From NCBI GenBank assembly GCA_934646865.1, contig CAKUEU010000017.1, positions 1-28,896 of the forward strand: DNA of 28,896 bases, read 5' to 3'. The position numbers and the translations under genes are program-made. This DNA is from an uncultured Collinsella sp. (GTDB lineage Bacteria; Actinomycetota; Coriobacteriia; Coriobacteriales; Coriobacteriaceae). The notes under the pieces were generated by a model, which saw nothing but the letters and a program-made list of their open reading frames with translations, ran no database searches and was not told the DNA's origin. Positions 14,164-21,300 of this stretch are shown here, one piece after another (position 1 is the first letter of the stretch; each line of letters opens with the position of its first letter).

Positions 14164-15303
14164 ATGGAACTCGACAAACAACAGCTCAAGCGACTGCGCG
14201 AGCGCCATCATCGGCGCCATGGCATACGCCCCGCACACAGCGAGGCCATGGAGAATGCCACCCGTTTCCTTAAGCAGGCATTCAACATTCGCGAGGGACG
14301 CGCGCCCTATCACGTGATTCGCAAACGCTTTGTAAACGGGGCGCGCCTGACTGGCTCGCACTTATGCATCCTGATCATTGCTATGTTGATTGCGAGCATC
14401 GGCCTCGATATCGACTCGGATATCGCCATTGTAGGTGCCATGCTCATCTGCCCGCTTATGGGATCGGTCCTTGCCATGGCATATGGCATCGCCACGCTCG
14501 ACCGCGAGATTACCGTCGAAGCCGTCGCGAGCTTGGCTCTACAGATGGCCTTTTGCCTGGTCACGTCCACGCTGTACTTTAAGCTCTCGCCCCTTGGCAC
14601 CACCACGGCCGCCATCATCGACAATTCGACACCGACTGTGTGGGACCTTGCCGTCGCGCTCGCGGGCGGCTTTGCGGGTGGCCTGGGCAACTCGCGCGAT
14701 CAGGAACCTGCTACGCTCATCGCCGGCGTGGCCGTGGCGACCGCGCTCATGCCGCCCCTGTGCGCGGCGGGCTATGGCATCGCCATCGCAAGCGGGTCGC
14801 TGTTTCTCTCGGCGCTTTACGAGTTTGGCATCAACGTGGTCTTTATCGCACTCGCGGCCGAAGCCGTGCTGCTTCTTTTGCGCGTGCCGCTCAAGCGCGA
14901 CCTCAACGGCGACGGTATTGTGACCGCCGAGGAAAACGCCGAGGTCGACGAGCTATCGCGCAAGGTGCGCCGCCGCATCATCGTGGGTACGGTGATCTTT
15001 GCCATCCCCTGCATCGTTATGACCGCGGGATCCATTGGCTCGGCGCAGGCCGGCGTGCAGGACGGCTATGGCGTCACCGAAACCACGCGCGAGCTTGCCG
15101 CGGTGCTGCCGGGCTTTAAGGATTACACCGTTGCCGTCGAGACCTCGGCCACCGAAGGCAGGGAGGAGGGTATCGTCGAGCGCGAGACTGTCGCCCATGT
15201 GACGACAAGCGAGGCGCTTGGGACACACGACCGCCACGTCGCTCGTAAACTCATCAACCTCAACGTACCCGAACTCGATCGCGTGGAGTTCGATGTGAAG
15301 TAA
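14164..15303 (+). CDS. DUF389 membrane protein (TIGR00341-like)
   Basis: A 379-residue membrane protein of the DUF389 family, of unknown function. After a basic N-terminal ~65 residues there are six or so hydrophobic segments. Family-typical sequences are IGLDIDSDIAIVGAMLICPLMGSVLAMAYGIATLD near 80-115, GFAGGLGNSRDQEPATLIAGVAVATALMPPLCAAGYG near 175-210, and a run ending in LLLRVPLKRDL. The C-terminal ~130 residues include one more membrane segment and a soluble domain. I prefer the ATG at 14164, with GAGG five bases upstream, over the GTG two codons earlier, which falls inside that ribosome site. It is monocistronic, with a hairpin behind it and a terminator in front. Confidence 0.88.
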   Translation: MELDKQQLKRLRERHHRRHGIRPAHSEAMENATRFLKQAFNIREGRAPYHVIRKRFVNGARLTGSHLCILIIAMLIASIGLDIDSDIAIVGAMLICPLMGSVLAMAYGIATLDREITVEAVASLALQMAFCLVTSTLYFKLSPLGTTTAAIIDNSTPTVWDLAVALAGGFAGGLGNSRDQEPATLIAGVAVATALMPPLCAAGYGIAIASGSLFLSALYEFGINVVFIALAAEAVLLLLRVPLKRDLNGDGIVTAEENAEVDELSRKVRRRIIVGTVIFAIPCIVMTAGSIGSAQAGVQDGYGVTETTRELAAVLPGFKDYTVAVETSATEGREEGIVERETVAHVTTSEALGTHDRHVARKLINLNVPELDRVEFDVK

Positions 15304-15312
15304 CGTGATGTA

Positions 15313-15335
15313 GGGCGCAGTTCACGACTGCGCCC
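15313..15335 (+). terminator. Probable terminator after the DUF389 gene
   Basis: A perfect 9-bp stem GGGCGCAGT/ACTGCGCCC with a 5-nt loop lies ten bases past the stop. A T-rich run (GTTTTATT) starts only about 8 nt further on, so it is a weaker terminator. It may also serve the minus-strand orphan gene that ends at 15360. Confidence 0.55.
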
Positions 15336-15359
15336 CGCTCGCTGTTTTATTGCCGTGAA

Positions 15360-15809
15360 TCAACTGTCCACATCGACATCGCCAGACTCCACCATAAACG
15401 CCGGATCGGTGCTCACCAGATAAAAACGGGTCACCTTGGTATCTCTAAATAGGTAGAGCAAGCCCTGATCGCGTCGGCGTGACATATACGCCACGTGGAC
15501 CGTACCGAATTCTTCGCCGTTTTCATTCTTTAATACCAGAATGTTGGGGTCGTCCATACGCTCGAACTGTCCATCAACGCAGCTGCCGCCCTTGTCGACC
15601 AGCTGCCATCGACAGTTGTCCTCCTCAAGAAAAGCCAGGGTTTCCCGACTCGTTTTGTCATCCCGATAGTAACCATCAATGGCGAAGCCTTCGGAAGCAC
15701 ATTCCTGCATATAGGATGTTTCTCGACTTATAGCAAACTGCCCCATAGCGCCCAGGAGCACAGCTAGGCAAACCACTGCAAGGGTTATCGAGATAGTACG
15801 GCGGCCCAT
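15360..15809 (-). CDS. Hypothetical membrane-anchored or secreted protein
   Basis: An unrecognised 149-residue protein. Residues 5-25 form one hydrophobic segment after a short basic start (MGRRTISIT...), consistent with an uncleaved anchor or signal peptide, placing the rest outside the cell. The outer domain is polar with cysteines at 37, 66 and 77, alternating predicted strands (CRWQLVDKGGSCVDGQFERM, NILVLKNENGEEFGTVHVAYMS, TRFYLVSTDPAFM) and an acidic DVDVDS end. The first part has no lipobox. Base composition is AT-richer than the neighbours, hinting at acquisition. The ribosome site is poor (no clear GGAGG before the ATG), so the start could be off. No operon partner is evident. Confidence 0.6.
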   Translation of the reverse strand: MGRRTISITLAVVCLAVLLGAMGQFAISRETSYMQECASEGFAIDGYYRDDKTSRETLAFLEEDNCRWQLVDKGGSCVDGQFERMDDPNILVLKNENGEEFGTVHVAYMSRRRDQGLLYLFRDTKVTRFYLVSTDPAFMVESGDVDVDS

Positions 15810-16071
15810 ATTAACCAGCCCGATACTTGTTTAACGGAGCGCGAAACATACTTGGCACCTCCGATATCAGAGCAAACGTCACCCGCAGCCCGGCGGCAGT
15901 CATATGTTTCCAACATCAAACCATATGGCAACCACTCGCGAGAGGAGTATCGGCGAACGGTGCATTTTTGCGCTCCATTGGTCAAACGTCAACGCGCGCT
16001 ACAGCTCTTGCCCGATCAATTCAGATTTTGTCGCATACTACCGTAGATCCCCAACGCTTCCACCCCCCGAA
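15810..16071. other. 262-nt intergenic stretch
   Basis: No convincing gene. Small ORFs here lack ribosome sites and family features. It contains one TATGCGGCAAAAT-type repeat (16019-16043) near the right end and two CATATG words at 15900-15926. It is AT-richer than surrounding coding DNA. Confidence 0.5.
16019..16043 (-). repeat. TATGCGRCAAAAT repeat, copy A
   Basis: On the plus strand it reads ATTCAGATTTTG then TCGCATACTACCG. It matches copy C (18227-18251) at 23 of 25 positions in the same orientation. It lies 28 nt downstream of the AAC(3)-family gene stop. Confidence 0.7.
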
Positions 16072-16869
16072 TTACTCAGGGCGGGCGCGATGGCGCTCAA
16101 TCCAGCCCACGGCAAAATCGACAAGCTCGCGTTGACGCATAAAGCGGATCATCCCGTTACCGAGAGGCGCCGTGCGCACCGAGCATTCACGCTCAAAAGC
16201 AGCGCCGATTTCATCAAAATCATCGCCATCGACAAAGAGCGTGCGGTACTCCTTCCACACGCGCTGGCCGTTTTCCATGATCGCGCTGTGCTCCACGCAG
16301 TCGTGCTTGCCGGGGTATTGCGCGCGGGCATCCGCCAAATGCAGGGATGTGTTCTTGTCGTAGCCCACGCCCACGAGCAGCACATAGCCGTCCAAATCGT
16401 ACAGGCGCGCGATGGGCGATCCGTCGCCAAAGATGTTGCTCAGGTCGTGGTTTTCCGTCAAGAGCTGCGCTCGCGGGCCGTTTGCCGCCACCGAACGCGC
16501 CGGGTGGTCGCTGCGGAGCGTGCCCGGCCACGTGCGGAACATCTCGGCAACGGCCCCCATCGTATTGGTGGGCGTGATGCGCTTGTCATAGGCCGGCCAG
16601 TTGTCACGGATCAGCTGCCACCACTCTTGCGGCTCCTGCCAATGGACGCCGCTCGCCGGGTCCAGGTTTTTCCAGGATTGCGTCGGCATCATGATGGTGC
16701 CGGTCTCGCCCACCGTCTGGAGCAGGGCCTCGATCACCGGCTGCGCGCCGCCGCACACATATCCAAGCGAGCTGAGCGAGCAATGGACCATAACCGTCTG
16801 CCCTGCGCACATACCGACGGCGGAGAGCGCGTCGAGGATATCCTGCTTAAGCACGATTTGCCGATTCAT
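16072..16869 (-). CDS. AAC(3)-family N-acetyltransferase
   Basis: A 265-residue protein of the aminoglycoside 3-N-acetyltransferase/YokD fold, which uses acetyl-CoA. Motifs: GQTVMVHCSLSSLGYVCGGAQPVIEALL at about 20-47, GTIMMPTQSW, SDHPARSVAANGPRA and VLLVGVGYDKNTSLHLAD, all typical of the family. The start at 16869 has GAGGGG eight bases upstream and matches the usual N-terminus; an ATG at 16938 would add 23 residues without a ribosome site. Many chromosomal family members have no demonstrated aminoglycoside activity, so naming it a resistance gene would be unjustified. It sits between the orphan protein and the dehydrogenase with a 124-nt gap, likely its own unit. Confidence 0.88.
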   Translation of the reverse strand: MNRQIVLKQDILDALSAVGMCAGQTVMVHCSLSSLGYVCGGAQPVIEALLQTVGETGTIMMPTQSWKNLDPASGVHWQEPQEWWQLIRDNWPAYDKRITPTNTMGAVAEMFRTWPGTLRSDHPARSVAANGPRAQLLTENHDLSNIFGDGSPIARLYDLDGYVLLVGVGYDKNTSLHLADARAQYPGKHDCVEHSAIMENGQRVWKEYRTLFVDGDDFDEIGAAFERECSVRTAPLGNGMIRFMRQRELVDFAVGWIERHRARPE

Positions 16870-16993
16870 TGCCGTTTCCCCTCTATCCCCACACATCAGT
16901 TTCTTTTGCGTCATGCGCCGAAATAGCACACGGGCCATGCGGCGCTTGACGCTGCAAAAGATACGTTTCCCAATGTTGCCGAGGGATCATTAT

Positions 16994-17953
16994 TTAGTAC
17001 TTGAAGAAGCCCTCGCCCGAGCTTTCGCCCAGCTTGCCTTCGTCGAGCATTTTCTTGAGGACGGACGCCATAGCCTTAAAGTTGTAGGGCATCATCATCT
17101 TCTTGAGCAGCGGGCTCACCAGGCCCGGGACCTTCTGATACTGCATAACGATGTTGTAGGCCGTCTGGATGCCCACCGTGTCGAATACGCGGAACGGGCC
17201 CTTGGGGGCACCGGTGCCACGCGTCCACGCGAGGTCGATGCTCTTGGGATCGCTCACGCCCGAGACATACAGGTCAAGACCCGAAAGCAGCCACGGCACC
17301 AGCATGGAATTGAGCAGGTAGCCGTTCTTTTCCTTGTTGACGGGAAGCGCCAGCATGCGGATGTCGTTGGCAAAGTCGACGAGCTCGTCGAAGTAGCGCT
17401 TGTCGGTCTGGTCCTGGGCCATGACCTCGGTCATGTTGTTCTTCCAGATGGAATTGGCAAAGTGCAGCGACAGGTACTTCTCGGGGCGGCCGGTGTACTT
17501 GGCAAAGGTGCTCGGCAGCAGCGTGGAAGAGTTGGTGACGATGACGGTCTTTTGCGGCAGAACCGGGGCGAGCTTCTTGTAGAAGTCAATCTTTGCCTGG
17601 GTGTCCTCGGCCATAGACTCGATGACCAGGTCGGCGTCGACCACTGCCTTGGCAAGATCGAGCTCCAGCTTGAGCGTGGAGTAGGCGCGCTCAACGGCAG
17701 CGAGCGCCGCCTCCTTGTCGAAGGGCTTGCCGCTATCGGCGATACCGGAGCACCACTCGCCCGTGCCGTCCGCCATGCCCTCGATTGCCGCGATGTACTC
17801 CTCGCGCACGTGGTCGATCTTGGGCTGGGTGCGCCCGATGCTGCCCTCGCTGCGCAGCCAGATCGTCACATCAAAGCCGCAGTAGGCGGCCTGGAAGGCA
17901 ATCTGGCTTCCCAGCACGCCGCCGCCGGCAACACAAACGGTCTTGTAGCTCAT
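16994..17953 (-). CDS. 3-hydroxyacyl-CoA dehydrogenase (NAD-binding, Hbd-like)
   Basis: A 319-residue oxidoreductase of the 3-hydroxyacyl-CoA dehydrogenase family, which interconverts 3-hydroxyacyl-CoA and 3-ketoacyl-CoA with NAD(H). The Rossmann motif is VAGGGVLGSQIAFQAAYCGFDVTIW at about 7-31. It is followed by LVIESMAEDTQAKIDFYKKLAPVLPQKTVIVTNSSTLLPS and the catalytic-His region LSLHFANSIWKNNMTEVM. The C-terminal 3HCDH half contains PWLLSGLDLYVSGVSDPKSIDLAWTRGTGAPKGPF, and the protein ends ESSGEGFFKY, a typical close. It is slightly longer than Hbd (about 282). The ATG at 17953 is chosen because AGAGG lies about eight bases upstream and the Rossmann strand begins at once. Substrate chain length is unknown. 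The tandem activase next door makes an acyl-CoA fermentation role plausible. Confidence 0.88.
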   Translation of the reverse strand: MSYKTVCVAGGGVLGSQIAFQAAYCGFDVTIWLRSEGSIGRTQPKIDHVREEYIAAIEGMADGTGEWCSGIADSGKPFDKEAALAAVERAYSTLKLELDLAKAVVDADLVIESMAEDTQAKIDFYKKLAPVLPQKTVIVTNSSTLLPSTFAKYTGRPEKYLSLHFANSIWKNNMTEVMAQDQTDKRYFDELVDFANDIRMLALPVNKEKNGYLLNSMLVPWLLSGLDLYVSGVSDPKSIDLAWTRGTGAPKGPFRVFDTVGIQTAYNIVMQYQKVPGLVSPLLKKMMMPYNFKAMASVLKKMLDEGKLGESSGEGFFKY

Positions 17954-18031
17954 GAAACGGTCCTCTCTCTTACGTAATTCCATAGATGTGTATTTATTCA
18001 ACCGTAAGGATGACGCGCGCTGGGGGTGGGT

Positions 18032-18059
18032 TCTATAAACGGACGGTATTTAGCGGCAA
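18032..18059 (-). promoter_or_regulatory. Candidate promoter of the 3-hydroxyacyl-CoA dehydrogenase
   Basis: On the minus strand TTGCCG (18059-18054) and TATAGA (18037-18032) are 16 nt apart, a fair sigma70-type match. The predicted transcript would have a leader of about 70 nt before the ATG at 17953. Confidence 0.45.
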
Positions 18060-18122
18060 ACGGCTACATATGTTCATTATCTCAGGGCTTCAAGGGCAAT
18101 TTTTGGTGCCACCGAGACGTCG

Positions 18123-18147
18123 TTTTCAGAAGTATGCGGCAAATTTT
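18123..18147 (+). repeat. TATGCGGCAAAAT repeat, copy B (inverted)
   Basis: Contains GAAGTATGCGGCAAA on the plus strand, the exact 15-nt reverse complement of the core of copy C. It is placed about 85 nt from copy C in opposite orientation, so the two could pair. Confidence 0.65.
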
Positions 18148-18226
18148 AAAACTCTCGAGCACACCCCCGTTTTCCGTAAATAAAACCGCAGGTACAGAGC
18201 TTGGGCATACCAAGTGTGCTCGGCCT

Positions 18227-18257
18227 ATTCAGATTTTGCCGCATACTTCCGAAATCT
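18227..18257 (-). repeat. TATGCGGCAAAAT repeat, copy C
   Basis: On the plus strand it reads ATTCAGATTTTG then CCGCATACTTCCG and ends GAAATCT. It shares 23 of 25 positions with copy A and a 15-nt exact core with copy B. The ends AGATTT (18231-18236) and AAATCT (18252-18257) are themselves complementary. Confidence 0.7.
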
Positions 18258-18308
18258 AAGTTGGCAAAGGGTGATAGTTGGGGCGTTTACGCAACATATG
18301 TCCAGCAA

Positions 18309-18343
18309 AAACGGGTGATAGCCAGTACGGCTACCACCCGTTT
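18309..18343 (-). terminator. Terminator of the tandem activase operon
   Basis: A 15-position stem (18309-18323 with 18329-18343) has a 5-nt loop. Its single imperfect pair is G-U only in the minus-strand RNA, and TTTTTGC runs out of the stem on that strand. It lies about 30 nt after the stop codon. Confidence 0.9.
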
Positions 18344-18371
18344 GTCTTATATCCGGCTCAAAGCAGGCCGT

Positions 18372-21300
18372 CTACTTCTTAATGCCGCGCCCCAGACGCT
18401 CGGCGACCGATGCCACGGCCTCCTCGTCGACCGAGCCGCAGCTCACGCAGCCATCGTGGGCACGCATCTGGCCGGTGACCTCGTCCATCGCGAGCGGTGC
18501 CACCTTCTCGAGCTTAAAGCCCTTGCCGGCGCGCATGTTTTCCTTGGCCACGCTGATCATGAGCTTAATGCGGTTGAGCTGGTTGACCTCGGACGCACCG
18601 GGGTCGTAGTCCACCGCGACAATGTTGCTCTCGGGGTGCTGACGGCGCAGTTCCTTGATCACGGCCTTGCCCACCACGTGATTGGGCAGGCACGCGAAGG
18701 GCTGCGTGCAGATGATGTTGGGCGCGCCATGGTCAATCAGGTCGAGCATCTCGGCCGTGAGCAGCCAGCCCTCGCCCATGTTGTTGCACACCGAAAGCAC
18801 CGTGCGGGCCTTGTCCGCCATGGTGCCGATGCGTTCGGGTGCCTCAAAGCGGTGGGACTTTTCGAGCATCTCCTCCACCGGCGTACGCATCCAGTCCACG
18901 AGTTTGATGAGCGCCTGCATACCAGCGCGCGTGGTAGCAGAGCTACCCAGCTCGTCCTTCTGCAGCTCGGCGTTGCTCATGGAGTACAGGAAGAAGTCGA
19001 GCAGGCCTGGCACCACGGCCTCGCAGCCCTCGCGCTCGATAACGTCGACCACGTGGTTGTTGGCCGTAGGGTGGAACTTGACCAGGATCTCGCCGACCAC
19101 GCCCACGCGCGGCTTGGTGCCCTCGCCCACGAGCGGCATGGTGTCGAACGCGCGGATGGCCTCGCGGCACAGCTTGGTGTAGTTGTGGCGGTTGAACTTG
19201 GGCGCCAGCTTGCGGGCGCGCGCCATGTACTCCTCGTAGAGCGCGTTGGCGGCGCCGGGCGTGGCCTCGTACGGGCGGCAGCGATAGAGCATCTGCATCA
19301 TGACGTCGCCAAAGAGCACCGCGTAGACCGCCTGCTTGAGCAGCGCCGGCGTAATCTTAAAGCCGGGGTTGTCCTCGCCCAGCGCCACGGCCGAAAGCGA
19401 GATCACCGGGATCTCGGGGTGGCCGCTTTCGCGCAGTGCCTTGCGGATGAGCGCAATGTAGTTGGTGGCACGGCAGCCGCCGCCAGTCTGGCTGATGACC
19501 ACGGCCGTCTTGGACAGGTCGTAGCGACCGCTCTCGATAGCCTCCATAATCTGGCCCGTCACCAGAATCGACGGGTAGCAGATGTCGTTGTTCACGTAGC
19601 GCAGGCCGGCCTCGACGGCGTCGTGGTCGGTCGAGGGCAGCAGCTCCAAGTTGTAGCCGGCACCGCGGAACACCTCTTTGACCAGGTCAAAGTGAATCGG
19701 TGCCATCTGCGGGCACAGGATGGTGTAGCCCTCGTCGCGCATCTGTTCGGTAAAGGGCACCTTGGGCCACGCGGTCGAAGCACTCTCGCGCTGCGCCTCA
19801 AACGTGTACTTGCGGCTCGCGAACGCGGGGGCATCCGTGGAGGGCGCCACCGGCGCGGCGTCGCCCTGCTCGTAGGCCTCGCCCGCAGCCGTGGCCTCGG
19901 CCAAACGCTCGGCCTCCTGGTCCTTAAGCGCGGCCATGAGCGAGCGGATGCGGATGCGCGCGGCACCCAGGTTGGACACCTCGTCGATCTTGAGCACGGT
20001 GTAGATCTTGCCGCTGGCCTCAAGGATTTCCTGCACCTGGTCGGTGGTCAAGGCGTCCAAGCCGCAGCCGAAGGAGTTGAGCTGAATCAGGTCCAAATCG
20101 TTGCGCATCGTCACAAAACGGGCGACGGCGTACAGGCGGCTGTGGTACATCCACTGGTCGACGACGCGGATGGGGCGCTCGGGCTTCACGAGATGCGCGA
20201 GCGAATCCTCGGTAAAGACCGCAAAGCCAAAGCTCGAGATAAGCTCGGGCAGGGCATGGTTGATCTCGGGGTCGTTATGATAGGGACGGCCGGCGAGCAC
20301 GATGCCGTGACCGCCGTGGTCCTCGACCCACTTAAGAGCCTCCTCGCCAATGGTCTGGATGTCCTCGTGGAAACGCGCATCGGCCTCAAATGCAGCGTTG
20401 ACGGCGGCATCGACCTCGGAGCGCGTGATCTTGGGTCCACGCACGCGACCGCGACCAGCCTCGGCATCGGCCACGCGGTCGACGGCGAGCACCTGGTACA
20501 GGCGGCGCTTGAGCTCGGTCTTGTCATGATAGGGCACAAACGGATACAGGAACTCGATGTTCTGCTCGCGGATCTCGTCGACGTTGAGCGCCAGCGCCGT
20601 GGGGTAGCTCATGACGATGGGGCAGTTATAGCAGTTGCCAGCCGTCGGGTCCTCTTTGCGCTCCCAGCGCACGCACGGCATCCAGATGAAGTCGACGTCA
20701 CGGTCGATAAGGTTCATCACGTGGCCGTGGCTCATCTTGGCCGGATAGCACACGCTCTCGGACGGCATGGACTCGATGCCCGCTTGGTAGGTCTTCTTGC
20801 TCGACTGGTCGGACAGCTGCACGCTAAAGCCCAGGCGCGTAAAGAACGCGTGCCAGAAGGGGTAGTTCTCGTACATGTTGAGTGCGCGCGGGATACCCAC
20901 GGTGCCGCGCGGGGCCTCGTCGGGGCTCAGAACCTCGCGGTTAAAGAGCAGCTCGTTTTTCTTTTTGAAGAGGTTGGGGGCCTCGGTCTTCTGCTTTTTG
21001 TGGCCGGCGCCCTTCTCGCAGCGGTTGCCGGTGATAAAGCGCCTGCCGCCGCCAAAGTCGTTGACGGTAAGCTGGCAGTTGTTGGAGCAACGGCCGCAGC
21101 GGACGTGCTTTTGCGTCACGGTGAGGTGCGCGATGTCCTCGGCCGAAAGGATGGTCGAGGTGCCGTCGGCGCCGGCGCGATCGCGGGCGAGCAGGGCCGC
21201 ACCGTATGCGCCCATGCAGCCGGCAATGTCGGGACGCACGGCATGAACGCCGGTGAGCTGCTCAAACGCGCGCAGCGTAGCGTCGGACATAAAGGTGCCG

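Larger units (their letters stand above)
17954..18371. other. 418-nt intergenic region with promoter, repeats and terminator
   Basis: No gene is supported. From left to right it holds the dehydrogenase leader, a candidate sigma70-type promoter (18032-18059), two TATGCGGCAAAAT repeats in opposite orientation (18123-18147, 18227-18257) about 80 nt apart, and the terminator of the tandem activase gene (18309-18343). The stretch is AT-richer than neighbouring genes. Confidence 0.6.

Noticed and set aside
15785..15985. 66-residue minus-strand ORF upstream of the orphan gene
   Set aside because: No ribosome site or recognisable features, and it overlaps the better-supported 149-residue gene.
16072..16869. 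Calling the AAC(3)-family gene an aminoglycoside resistance gene
   Set aside because: Family membership alone does not show activity on aminoglycosides; many chromosomal members are uncharacterised and no mobile element or resistance context is present.
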